22,772 nucleotides of DNA from JALZAA01 sp035938395 (GTDB lineage: Bacteria > Actinomycetota > Acidimicrobiia > IMCC26256 > JACDBD01): assembly GCA_035938395.1 (NCBI GenBank), contig DASZGY010000155.1, forward strand, positions 1 to 22,772, written 5' to 3'. The notes beneath the pieces were generated by a model. That model saw nothing but the letters and a program-made list of their open reading frames with translations. It was not told the origin of the DNA and did no database searches. The position numbers and the translations under genes are program-made. This document shows positions 5,901-13,339 of the stretch, in pieces (positions within the stretch are counted from its first letter, which is position 1; each line of letters opens with the position of its first letter).

Positions 5901-8117
5901 CTACAGGCCGGGCTGGAAGCGCGCCGTGGGTGTCTCGGGGTCCTGCTCGGCGTGCTCGACCGCCTCGAGCAGAACCTCCGAGATGTCCTGCACCTTCACG
6001 TCCTCGTCGCGCTGCTTCTCCTTCACGCCGTCGTCCATCATCACGTAGCAGAACGGGCAGGCGACGGCGATCCGGCTGGCGCCGGTGCCGAGGGCTTCCT
6101 CGGTGCGCTCGATGTTGATCTTCTTGCCCGTGTGCTCCTCCATCCACATGCGCGCGCCGCCGGCGCCGCAGCACAGCCCGCGCGTCCCGTTGCGCGGCAT
6201 CTCGACCACGTCGATCCCGCCCAGGGAGCCGATCACGTTGCGGGGCGCGAGGTACACGTCGTTGTGCCGGCCGAGATAGCACGAGTCGTGGTATGTCACG
6301 CGCTCCTCGAGTGACGCTTCCTCGAGGTCGAGCTGCCCGCTGTCGATGAGCTCCATGAGGAACTGGGAGTGGTGGACGACCTCGTAGTCGCCGCCGAGCT
6401 GGGGGTACTCGTTCTTCAACGTGTTGAAGCAGTGCGGGCACTGGGCGATGACCTTCTGCACGCCGAGACCGTTCAGGGTCTCGACGTTCTGCATCGCCAG
6501 CATCTGGTAGATGTACTCGTTGCCGGAGCGGCGAGCCGGGTCCCCGGAGCAGAGCTCGCTCGGTCCCAAGATCGCGAAGTCGACGCCGGCGCGTTGCAAC
6601 AGCTTGGCGACAGCCCGGCTCGTCTTCTTGTTGCGGTCGTCGAACGAGCCCGCGCACCCGACGAACATCAGGTACTCGTGCTCGAACGGGCCGGAGCCGT
6701 CGATGATCGGGATGCCCTCGAGGTCGCCGGCCCACTCGCCCCGGTCGGCCTGGTTCAGTCCGTAGACGTTCGAGGAGTTCTCCATGGAGCGGTATGTGTT
6801 CCCGAGCTCCGTCGGGAAGTTGCTCTCCATGAGCGACAGGTAGCGCCGCATGTCGAGGATCTTGTCGAGGATCTCGATGTCGACCGGGCAGATCTCGTCG
6901 CACGCCTTGCAGGCCGTGCACGCCCACAGCTCCTCGGCCGTCACGCGCTCGAGAAGCGAGTCGGCGCCGACCGTGATGCCGCGGTCGACCCCGACCGGGG
7001 GCGACACCTGCGGGTCGCCAGACGCCGCCATGACCTCCCCGACTTTCAACACGATCTCACGCGGATCGAGCGGCTTGCCGGTCGCATGCGCCGGGCACAC
7101 CGAGGTGCACCGGCCGCAGATCGTGCAGGCGTCGGTGTCGAACAGCTGCTTCCAGGTGAAGTCCTCCACCGTCGAGGCGCCGAACGTGTCGAGCTCGGTC
7201 TCCATCAGGTTCGGGAGGGGGCTCATCGCGCCCTTGGGCCGTTCGCGGGGCCCCAAGTACATGTTCATGGGCGACGTGATCATGTGCCGAAGCTTCGTGG
7301 TCGGCAGGATGACGAGGAACGCGACGAACGACGCGAAGTGGATGCCCCAGAGCCATCGGTGCGCGTCGCGCAGCGTCCCGTGCGCGAGGGAGTCGAACAG
7401 CACGGCGATCGGATAGCCGACCAACGACCACTTCTCGAACGCGGGTCGTCCGATGAGCGCGATGCGGAGGCCCTCCGTCGCGAAGCCGGTGAGACCGATC
7501 ACGAGGAACGTGCCGAGGATGAGCGCGTCCTCGGGCTTGGTCTTGATGCGGATGCGGTACGGGCGCTGGATGTACCGGCGCCCCAACGCCCAGACGATCC
7601 CGATCACGAAGATCACACCGGCCACGTCTGCGGTGGCGGAGTAGCCCTCGTAGACGCGCCCGTGCAGGAACTTCGCCGAGTCCGGCAGCTGGTGATCGAT
7701 CTCGAGGACCACGGTTGCAACGAAGAGGACGAGAAACCCGAAGTAGATCATCGAGTGCATGACGCCCGCCGCCGGGTCGCGCAGCAAGGTCTGCATCCAC
7801 ACGCCGGAGCGGAAGCCCTCGAGCCGCCGCTTCGCGTTCGCCCGGGTCGTGCGGCGGTTGTCCGGCTTGCCCCGCTCGTAGTTCTGGACCCGCAGCGAGA
7901 CCAGCCACGCCACCACGAGCAACATCACGCCGACGGTGGCGTAGAACGCCCAGTAGAGCGGGTCGGGCACGTTGCCGAACACCTGCCGGCTGATCGGCGA
8001 GCTGTCTTCCCATCCGGTGAGACGGGGCACGACGCCCGACGCGACCGCGCCGAGCGACGCGAGCACGCCCACGCCCAGGACGAGCTGATGCGGTTTCGGA
8101 AGCGGGATCCGCCTCAC
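5901..8117 (-). CDS. EtfD-like membrane Fe-S oxidoreductase (cytochrome b/NarI-like N-terminus, 4Fe-4S, two CCG domains)
   Basis: This 738-residue fusion has three parts. Residues about 1-300 form several membrane helices of the nitrate-reductase gamma (haem b) type. Then comes a two-cluster ferredoxin module with CTICGRCTSVCP near residue 330 and CTACKACDEICP near 400. Last are two cysteine-rich CCG domains of the heterodisulfide-reductase/GlpC type: CSGDPARR near 522 with CPHCFN near 562, and DSCYLGRHNDVY near 610 with GLCCGAGGARMW near 650 and CPFCYVMMDD near 687. The same plan is seen in mycobacterial EtfD (Rv0338c), thought to pass electrons from the electron-transfer flavoprotein of fatty-acid oxidation to the membrane quinone pool. 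In the first CCG domain the second cysteine of the CC pair is Ser, as in many relatives. No etf genes are nearby, so the partner is inferred. The start is GTG with no Shine-Dalgarno. Confidence 0.88.
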   Translation of the reverse strand: MRRIPLPKPHQLVLGVGVLASLGAVASGVVPRLTGWEDSSPISRQVFGNVPDPLYWAFYATVGVMLLVVAWLVSLRVQNYERGKPDNRRTTRANAKRRLEGFRSGVWMQTLLRDPAAGVMHSMIYFGFLVLFVATVVLEIDHQLPDSAKFLHGRVYEGYSATADVAGVIFVIGIVWALGRRYIQRPYRIRIKTKPEDALILGTFLVIGLTGFATEGLRIALIGRPAFEKWSLVGYPIAVLFDSLAHGTLRDAHRWLWGIHFASFVAFLVILPTTKLRHMITSPMNMYLGPRERPKGAMSPLPNLMETELDTFGASTVEDFTWKQLFDTDACTICGRCTSVCPAHATGKPLDPREIVLKVGEVMAASGDPQVSPPVGVDRGITVGADSLLERVTAEELWACTACKACDEICPVDIEILDKILDMRRYLSLMESNFPTELGNTYRSMENSSNVYGLNQADRGEWAGDLEGIPIIDGSGPFEHEYLMFVGCAGSFDDRNKKTSRAVAKLLQRAGVDFAILGPSELCSGDPARRSGNEYIYQMLAMQNVETLNGLGVQKVIAQCPHCFNTLKNEYPQLGGDYEVVHHSQFLMELIDSGQLDLEEASLEERVTYHDSCYLGRHNDVYLAPRNVIGSLGGIDVVEMPRNGTRGLCCGAGGARMWMEEHTGKKINIERTEEALGTGASRIAVACPFCYVMMDDGVKEKQRDEDVKVQDISEVLLEAVEHAEQDPETPTARFQPGL

Positions 8118-8125
8118 GGGGCGTG

Positions 8126-8131
8126 AATCTA
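8126..8131 (-). promoter_or_regulatory. -10 hexamer TAGATT for the EtfD-like gene (leaderless)
   Basis: Read on the minus strand, TAGATT lies eight bases before GTG 8117. No Shine-Dalgarno is present. The same hexamer in the context ACTAGATTC precedes the cyclic-nucleotide-binding gene at 9130. The divergent gene starting at 8165 shares this short region. Confidence 0.5.
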
Positions 8132-8149
8132 GTAGTGGTGCCCGCCTAT

Positions 8150-8155
8150 TACGCT
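8150..8155 (+). promoter_or_regulatory. Possible -10 hexamer TACGCT for the secreted-protein gene
   Basis: TACGCT fits TANNNT and lies nine bases before ATG 8165, so the transcript would have almost no leader. No Shine-Dalgarno is seen. Support is positional only. Confidence 0.35.
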
Positions 8156-8164
8156 CCTCGGCGC

Positions 8165-8695
8165 ATGGAAGCCACTCGAAGGATCGCCGCGTGCGTTGCG
8201 ATGGCGGCCGGCGTCGTGGTGTCGGCCGGGCCCGCGACGGCGTCCCCCGCGCCCGAGGTGGCGCCGAAGGGCTCCTGCAAGCTGGTGACCGTCGGCGAGG
8301 CGGGCAGCATCCTGGGCAGTCCGGTCGGTGCCGGGAAGCAGCAGACCAGGTCCGCGCAGGGCGTCACCGGCGACCGGTGCGTGTGGGCGGCGAAGAAGAA
8401 GGGGACGGGTGGGCTCAAAGGCCAGCCTCTCGAGCTCGAGATCGTGGTCGAGTCCGGGGCCACGCTCGTCAGCGACTACAACACGGCGAAGTCGGCCAAC
8501 CCGACCAAGACGGACGCGGTGCCGGCGTTGGGTGACGACGCCTTCATCAAGGACCTGAAGCTCCACGTCCTCGTGGGTGACCGGGTCCTGAGCACCGCGC
8601 TGCACAACTACCGGTATCCAAAGCCGCTGACACAGGCGCAGATCCAGCAGAAAGCAGAGGACGCCGCCAAGCTCGCGCTCGGGCGCCTGGGCTGA
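8165..8695 (+). CDS. Small secreted protein, possibly DUF3558-like
   Basis: From ATG 8165 the product is 176 residues with a clear signal peptide: METhe-Arg-rich start (MEATRR), a hydrophobic core IAACVAMAAGVVVSAG, and a likely signal peptidase site after ATASPA (near residue 30). There is no lipobox cysteine. The mature part begins with GSCKLVTVGEAGSILG and continues to RCVWAAKKKG, so two cysteines about 40 residues apart could form a disulfide. It then shows ALGDDAFIKDLKLHVLVGD. This order (C-x-L start, C-x-W, G-D-x-A-F) resembles DUF3558 and related actinobacterial exported proteins of unknown function; the match is by pattern only. The frame is open to 8123, but that start would precede the signal peptide by 14 unsuitable residues. 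It converges with the next gene, stop codons three bases apart. Confidence 0.8.
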   Translation: MEATRRIAACVAMAAGVVVSAGPATASPAPEVAPKGSCKLVTVGEAGSILGSPVGAGKQQTRSAQGVTGDRCVWAAKKKGTGGLKGQPLELEIVVESGATLVSDYNTAKSANPTKTDAVPALGDDAFIKDLKLHVLVGDRVLSTALHNYRYPKPLTQAQIQQKAEDAAKLALGRLG

Positions 8696-8698
8696 CGG

Positions 8699-9130
8699 CT
8701 ACTGGATACTTTTGGCGTCGGCTTCGCGGAGCCGACGAGCGAGGCCGGCGAGCAGCTTGTGCGCGAACCCGGGCACCTCGTCGATGAGGGCGGCGAACTC
8801 CCGCTGCCCGAGCACGAGCAGCTCCATCGGGGTCTCGGCGACCACCGTGGCGTTGCGGGGTGCTCGGTCGAGGAGCGCGAGGTCGCCGAAGAAGCGGCCC
8901 GGTCCGAGCTCGGCGACCTTCCTCCCTCGCATCGTCACCCTGCACTTGCCGTCGACGATCACGAAGAACTCGGCCCCGGCGCTCCCCTCCGTGACCAGCA
9001 CCTTTCCGGCGTCCACCTTCACGTCCTCCGTCCGGCGGGCCACGAGCTGGAGGTCCTTCTTGGAGAGGGCCGAGAAGAGGGGGACCTCGGCCAAGTGGTC
9101 GAGGAACGCATCACGTCGCAGGCGAGCCAT
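8699..9130 (-). CDS. Single-domain cyclic-nucleotide-binding (CNB) protein
   Basis: The 143-residue protein is essentially one CNB domain with no DNA-binding helix-turn-helix and no catalytic domain. It opens with LAEVPLFSALSKKDLQLVA, continues with the beta-roll containing GSAGAEFFVIVDGKCRVTM, and has the phosphate-binding cassette FFGDLALLDRAPRNATV near residues 80-96. The arginine that holds the cyclic phosphate is present (APRNA), but the cassette acid is Asp (FGD) where Glu (FGE) is usual, so ligand binding is uncertain. The last stretch, FAHKLLAGLARRLREADAK, is the typical C-terminal helix. Proteins of this kind are usually regulatory subunits or orphan sensors; no partner is evident here. 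A TAGATT hexamer six bases before the ATG and no Shine-Dalgarno suggest leaderless expression. Confidence 0.88.
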   Translation of the reverse strand: MARLRRDAFLDHLAEVPLFSALSKKDLQLVARRTEDVKVDAGKVLVTEGSAGAEFFVIVDGKCRVTMRGRKVAELGPGRFFGDLALLDRAPRNATVVAETPMELLVLGQREFAALIDEVPGFAHKLLAGLARRLREADAKSIQ

Positions 9131-9136
9131 GCCCGG

Positions 9137-9142
9137 AATCTA
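9137..9142 (-). promoter_or_regulatory. -10 hexamer TAGATT for the CNB gene (leaderless)
   Basis: On the minus strand TAGATT is followed by six bases and then ATG 9130, so a start seven bases downstream of the hexamer would be the A of the ATG. No Shine-Dalgarno is present. Confidence 0.5.
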
Positions 9143-9261
9143 GTCACGGTGTCAACGTCTCGCTCGGGTGTCACCGGGCGCCGAGTCCCCCCTCCCGCCT
9201 CGCGCGCCGCCTGCCTCGGCGTTCCTCGGGAATTTCGCCGGGAAAGATGGGACGTGGGGAA

Positions 9262-9292
9262 TTGACAGGGGGAGCGAGTAGTTTCCTAAACT
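9262..9292 (+). promoter_or_regulatory. dnaK promoter (TTGACA, N19, TAAACT)
   Basis: A perfect -35 TTGACA (9262-9267) and a -10 TAAACT (9287-9292) are separated by 19 bases, slightly long. The -10 lies within a 15-base palindrome, TAGTTT-CCT-AAACTA (9279-9293). Transcription would start near 9299, within the HAIR-like operator. Confidence 0.65.
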
Positions 9293-9294
9293 AA

Positions 9295-9315
9295 GTTGAT
9301 ACCCAAGGACTCAAG
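9295..9315 (+). promoter_or_regulatory. HAIR-like HspR operator upstream of dnaK
   Basis: The known HspR-binding inverted repeat is CTTGAGT-N7-ACTCAAG. Here the right arm ACTCAAG (9309-9315) is perfect, and the left arm GTTGATA (9295-9301) keeps the central TTGA at the exact spacing (TTGA-N11-TCAA). Its position just downstream of the -10, in an operon that encodes hspR, fits autoregulated repression. No CIRCE element (HrcA site) is present. Confidence 0.7.
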
Positions 9316-9339
9316 TTCGATTTCGGGAGGAATGTCCCT

Positions 9340-11217
9340 ATGAGCAAGGCCGTCGGCATCGACCTCGGCACCACAAACTCGGTGGTGTCCGTGCTCGAGG
9401 CGGGTGAGCCCGCCGTCATCCCCAACTCCGAAGGCGCCCGGACCACTCCCTCCGTGGTCGCGTTCTCGAAGACCGGCGAGGTGCTGGTCGGCGAGGTAGC
9501 GAAGCGCCAGGCCATCACGAACCCCGACCGGACGGTGCGATCGGTCAAGCGACACGTCGGCACCGACTGGAAGATCGACATCGATGGCAAGAACTACTCG
9601 GCGCAGGAGATCTCCGCCCGCATCCTGCAGAAGCTGAAGCGGGACGCCGAGGCGTACCTGGGCGACACCGTGACGCAAGCCGTCATCACCACTCCCGCGT
9701 ACTTCGACGACGCGCAGCGCCAGGCGACGAAGGAGGCGGGGCAGATCGCGGGGCTCGAGGTCCTGCGCATCATCAACGAGCCGACTGCAGCCGCGCTGGC
9801 GTACGGGCTCGACAAGGAGCACGACCAGACGATCCTCGTCTTCGACCTCGGCGGCGGCACGTACGACGTGTCGGTGCTCGACATCGGCGAGGGCGTGTTC
9901 GAGGTGAAGTCGACCTCGGGGAACACGCACCTCGGTGGGGACGACTGGGACCAGCGCGTCATGGACTGGATGGTCACCGAGTTCAAGAACGCCCACGGTG
10001 TCGACCTGTCGAACGACAAGATGGCGCTGCAGCGTCTCAAGGAGGCGGCGGAGAAGGCCAAGATCGAGCTCTCCTCCGCGCAGCAGACCTCGATCAACCT
10101 GCCGTTCATCACGGCGACGAGTGACGGGCCGTTGCACCTCGAGCTCGAGCTCTCGCGCTCGAAGTTCCAGGAGCTGACGGCCGACCTGCTCGACGCGTGC
10201 CGCGGCCCGTTCGAGCAGGCGATCCGCGACGCCGGTCTCAGCAAGGACCAGATCGACCACATCATCCTCGTGGGCGGCTCCACGCGCATGCCCGCGGTCG
10301 TCGACCTGGTGCGCGAGCTCACGGGCAAGGACCCGCACAAGGGTGTGAACCCGGACGAGGTCGTCGCCGTCGGCGCCGCGATCCAGGCCGGCGTGTTGAA
10401 GGGCGACGTCAAGGACGTCCTCCTCCTCGACGTCACGCCGCTGTCGCTCGGCATCGAGACGAAGGGCCAGATCTTCACGAAGCTCATCGAGCGCAACACG
10501 ACGATCCCGACCAAGCGCTCGGAGGTCTTCACGACCGCCGAGGACAACCAGCCCAGCGTCGAGATCCACGTGCTGCAGGGCGAGAGCGACATGGCGTATC
10601 GCAACAAGACGCTCGGCAAGTTCCAGCTCGTCGGCATCCCGCCGGCGCCGCGGGGCGTGCCGCAGGTCGAGGTCACGTTCGACATCGACGCCAACGGGAT
10701 CGTGAACGTGTCTGCGAAGGACCTTGCCACGGGCAAGGAGCAGCAGATGACGATCACCGGCGGTACCGCGCTGTCGAAGGACGACATCGACACGATGGTC
10801 AAGGAGGCCGAGGCGCACGCCGAGGAGGACCGTCAGCGTCGCGAGGAAGCCGAGACGCGCAACAACGCCGACTCGCTCGTCTTCCAGACCGAGAAGCTGC
10901 TCAAGGAGCAGGCCGACAACGTCTCGGAAGACGAGCGCCAGAAGATCGAGGAGAAGCTCAAGGCGCTCAAGGACGCCCTGGCCGGCTCCGACATCGAGGC
11001 GGTGAAGCGCGGGCACGAGGAGCTCCTCGCGGCCAGCCAGGAGTTCGCCCAGCGGCTGTACCAGCAGTCGGCCCAGAGCCAGCAGCAGGAAGGCGCGGCC
11101 GGCGGAGGGACGGGCGGCTCGGCCGGGGGCCCGTCGTCGGCGCCGTCCGATGACGAGGTCGCCGACGCCGAGATCGTCGACGACGACGAGCACGGCGGCC
11201 AGCAGAAGGGGGCGTAA
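9340..11217 (+). CDS. dnaK: Chaperone DnaK (Hsp70)
   Basis: DnaK is the ATP-driven Hsp70 that binds exposed hydrophobic segments of client proteins, cycling with DnaJ and GrpE. The 625-residue protein is of normal actinobacterial length. The ATPase domain shows GIDLGTTNSVV at residues 6-16, INEPTAAALAYG near 147, the phosphate-2 loop DLGGGTYDVSVLD near 169 and the adenosine motif ILVGGSTRMP near 309. The linker DVLLLDVTPLSLGIET (about residue 360) leads to the substrate-binding domain, the helical lid and a disordered Gly/Ser-rich tail ending near AEIVDDDE. ATG 9340 is preceded by GGGAGG at 9325-9330. It is the first gene of dnaK-grpE-dnaJ-hspR, and the HspR-like operator at its promoter indicates heat-shock derepression. 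Confidence 0.98.
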   Translation: MSKAVGIDLGTTNSVVSVLEAGEPAVIPNSEGARTTPSVVAFSKTGEVLVGEVAKRQAITNPDRTVRSVKRHVGTDWKIDIDGKNYSAQEISARILQKLKRDAEAYLGDTVTQAVITTPAYFDDAQRQATKEAGQIAGLEVLRIINEPTAAALAYGLDKEHDQTILVFDLGGGTYDVSVLDIGEGVFEVKSTSGNTHLGGDDWDQRVMDWMVTEFKNAHGVDLSNDKMALQRLKEAAEKAKIELSSAQQTSINLPFITATSDGPLHLELELSRSKFQELTADLLDACRGPFEQAIRDAGLSKDQIDHIILVGGSTRMPAVVDLVRELTGKDPHKGVNPDEVVAVGAAIQAGVLKGDVKDVLLLDVTPLSLGIETKGQIFTKLIERNTTIPTKRSEVFTTAEDNQPSVEIHVLQGESDMAYRNKTLGKFQLVGIPPAPRGVPQVEVTFDIDANGIVNVSAKDLATGKEQQMTITGGTALSKDDIDTMVKEAEAHAEEDRQRREEAETRNNADSLVFQTEKLLKEQADNVSEDERQKIEEKLKALKDALAGSDIEAVKRGHEELLAASQEFAQRLYQQSAQSQQQEGAAGGGTGGSAGGPSSAPSDDEVADAEIVDDDEHGGQQKGA

Positions 11218-11219
11218 CC

Positions 11220-11756
11220 GTGCCCGACGAGCGGTTCACGCCCGACGACGAGCACGAGGTCGCGGTCTCCGAGGAGGAGGCCGCGGCGTCGGAGCTCGAG
11301 GCTGACCTGGCCCGCCTGTCTCAAGTGCAGTCAGAGCGGGACGAGTACCTCGACACCCTCCGGCGCGTGCAGGCCGAGTTCGAGAACTACCGCAAGCGCG
11401 TGATCAAGGAGCAGACCGCGCTCGTCGACCGCGCCACCGAGGGCCTGGTGGAGCACTTGCTGCCGGTGCTCGACTCGTTCGAGCTCGCGTTGAAGAACTT
11501 CGACGCGGCCGGCGGCGAGGACACGGAAAGTGTCCGCAAAGGCGTCGAGCTCGTGTACGCCGAGCTGCTGGGTGTCCTCGAGAAGGCGGGCTTGTCGCGC
11601 GTCGAGGCGGACGGCAAGCCGTTCGACCCCAACGTCCACGAGGCCGTCATGCAAGAGGAAGGCGACGGCGAGCCCGTCGTCACCGACGTCCTCCGCACCG
11701 GCTACACGCTGAAGGGTCGGGTACTGCGCCCGGCGATGGTGAAGGTCTCGAGGTAG
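11220..11756 (+). CDS. grpE: Nucleotide exchange factor GrpE
   Basis: GrpE releases ADP from DnaK to reset the chaperone cycle. This 178-residue protein has an acidic N-terminal stretch (EHEVAVSEEEAAASELEADL), then a long helix that forms the dimer coiled coil and carries RVQAEFENYRKRV (about residues 50-62). The beta-wing domain with KPFDPNVHEAVMQEEG (about 136-151) and the end GYTLKGRVLRPAMVKVS follow, all typical of the family. The start is GTG, two bases after the dnaK stop, with a G-rich Shine-Dalgarno (AAGGGGG) overlapping the end of dnaK, so translation is probably coupled. Confidence 0.97.
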   Translation: MPDERFTPDDEHEVAVSEEEAAASELEADLARLSQVQSERDEYLDTLRRVQAEFENYRKRVIKEQTALVDRATEGLVEHLLPVLDSFELALKNFDAAGGEDTESVRKGVELVYAELLGVLEKAGLSRVEADGKPFDPNVHEAVMQEEGDGEPVVTDVLRTGYTLKGRVLRPAMVKVSR

Positions 11757-11762
11757 CGGGCC

Positions 11763-12932
11763 ATGGCGCCGCAGCGTGAGTGGTTCGAAACCGATTACTA
11801 CGACGTGCTCGGGGTGTCATCGTCGGCGTCCGAGAAGGACATCACGCGCGCCTACCGCAAGCTCGCCAAGCAGTACCACCCCGACGCGAACCCGGGGAAC
11901 AAGGAGGCGGAGGAGAAGTTCAAGTCCGTCGCGGCCGCCTACGACGTCCTCGGTGACGCAGGCAAGCGCAAGGAGTACGACGAGGTCCGCCAGATGGTGG
12001 CGTCGGGCGTCGGTCCCTTCAGCGGCAGCGGCGGTCCGGGCGGGTTCGGGCCCGGCGGCGGCGAAGGGTTCCGCACATTCCAGTTCGACGAGGACGCCGG
12101 CTTCGGTGATCTGCTCGGAGGTCTGTTCGGCCGGGGCGGTCGCGGTGGCCGGGGCGGGCGTGGTGGCCGCGGGGCCCGGCAGGCCGGTCCGCAGAGCGGC
12201 GCCGACCTCGAGACCGAGTTGCACCTCGACTTCCTCGACGCCGTGCACGGCGTCACGACCAGCGTGAGCTTTACCGCCGATGCGGTGTGCTCGGTGTGCC
12301 ACGGGTCGGGGGCCGAGCCCGGCACGACCCCCGACGTCTGCCCGCAATGCGGCGGCAGCGGCGAGGTGCTCGTCGACCAGGGACCGTTCTCGTTCTCGCA
12401 GGTGTGCCCGACGTGCGGTGGGCGCGGCACGATCATCACGAACCCGTGCCACCAGTGCGGAGGTCGCGGCGTCGAACGACGCCGCCGCGACGTGAAAGTG
12501 CGGATCCCGCCCGGCGTCGACGACGGCCAGCGCATTCGCGTACCGAGCCGCGGCGCGGCCGGCGCGAACGGTGGCCCGCCCGGCGACCTGTTCGTCGTCG
12601 TGCATGTCGGGAAGCACCCGATCTTCGGGCGCCAGGGCAAGGACCTCACCGTGCGCGTGCCGATCACGTTCAGCGAGGCCGCGCTCGGCACACAGGTGAA
12701 GGTGCCGACGCTCGACAAGCCCGTGACCGTGAAGGTGCCTGGCGGCACGCAGAGCGGCAAGACCGTGAAGGTGCGCGGACGCGGGATTGACACCGGCAAG
12801 GGAAGCGCAGGTGATCTGCTGGTGACGTTCGACGTCGTGGTCCCCAAGAAGGTCGACGGCGCTGCGAAGAAGGCGATCGAGGACCTGGGCAACGCGCTCA
12901 CCGAGAATCCGCGTGAGCATTTAGGGGTATAA
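11763..12932 (+). CDS. dnaJ: Chaperone DnaJ (Hsp40, type I)
   Basis: DnaJ delivers substrates to DnaK and stimulates its ATPase. The 389-residue protein is a complete type I form. The J domain (about residues 9-75) contains the essential HPD in KQYHPDANPGN. A Gly-rich linker contains several RGG repeats (FGRGGRGGRGGRGG, near residue 120-135). The zinc domain has all four modules: CSVCHGSG, CPQCGGSG, CPTCGGRG and CHQCGGRG (about 178-237). Client-binding C-terminal domains follow, with DLFVVVHVGKHPIFGRQGKDL near 278. It starts six bases after grpE, with GAGG as ribosome-binding site, and ends three bases before hspR. Confidence 0.97.
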   Translation: MAPQREWFETDYYDVLGVSSSASEKDITRAYRKLAKQYHPDANPGNKEAEEKFKSVAAAYDVLGDAGKRKEYDEVRQMVASGVGPFSGSGGPGGFGPGGGEGFRTFQFDEDAGFGDLLGGLFGRGGRGGRGGRGGRGARQAGPQSGADLETELHLDFLDAVHGVTTSVSFTADAVCSVCHGSGAEPGTTPDVCPQCGGSGEVLVDQGPFSFSQVCPTCGGRGTIITNPCHQCGGRGVERRRRDVKVRIPPGVDDGQRIRVPSRGAAGANGGPPGDLFVVVHVGKHPIFGRQGKDLTVRVPITFSEAALGTQVKVPTLDKPVTVKVPGGTQSGKTVKVRGRGIDTGKGSAGDLLVTFDVVVPKKVDGAAKKAIEDLGNALTENPREHLGV

Positions 12933-12935
12933 GCC

Positions 12936-13325
12936 ATGGACGACAACGAACGGGCGCTCTACATCATCTCGGTGGCCGCCGAGCTGGCCGGCGTCCACCC
13001 GCAGACGCTGCGGATCTACGAGCGCAAGGGCCTCATCGAGCCGAAGCGGACCGAGGGCCGCAGCCGGCGCTACTCCGACCGCGACATCGAGCTGCTCCAG
13101 CACATCCAGGAGCTCACCAACGAAGGCGTCGGGCTCGCCGGCGTCAAGCGCATCCTCGAGCTGGAGGCCGCGCTCGAGGACGCCACCGACGAGATCGAGC
13201 GCCTGCGTGCCCAGGTGCGCAAGGCCCGCCGGGATGTCGCCGAGGCCGAGGAGCGCGTCCACCGCCAGTACCGCCGCGACCTCGTACCCGTCAGCAAGGC
13301 CGTCGTCCGCGTCCGTCGGAGCTGA
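12936..13325 (+). CDS. hspR: Heat-shock repressor HspR (MerR family)
   Basis: HspR represses the dnaK operon and, in relatives, clpB, by binding HAIR inverted repeats; DnaK acts as co-repressor in Streptomyces. This 129-residue protein has the MerR winged helix at its N-terminus: YIISVAAELAGVHPQTLRIYE (about residues 9-29), KGLIEPKRTEGRSRRYSDRDIE, then LTNEGVGLAGVKRILELEA. A coiled coil for dimer contact (about 68-105) and a basic tail follow. The position as fourth gene after dnaJ is the classic actinobacterial arrangement and supports HspR over other MerR proteins. Targets visible in this window are the operators at 9295-9315 and 13340-13362. Confidence 0.95.
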   Translation: MDDNERALYIISVAAELAGVHPQTLRIYERKGLIEPKRTEGRSRRYSDRDIELLQHIQELTNEGVGLAGVKRILELEAALEDATDEIERLRAQVRKARRDVAEAEERVHRQYRRDLVPVSKAVVRVRRS

Positions 13326-13339
13326 GAGACCGGGAATAG

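Noticed and set aside
6369..8126. A 585-codon open frame antisense to the EtfD-like gene
   Set aside because: The minus-strand frame has all expected cysteine motifs; this one has none of a real protein.
9131..9339. CIRCE element (HrcA site) before dnaK
   Set aside because: The TTAGCACTC-N9-GAGTGCTAA pattern is absent; the site fits HspR.
9286..11193. A 635-codon open frame antisense to dnaK
   Set aside because: Long antisense frames opposite dnaK are a known artefact; the dnaK sense frame is unambiguous.
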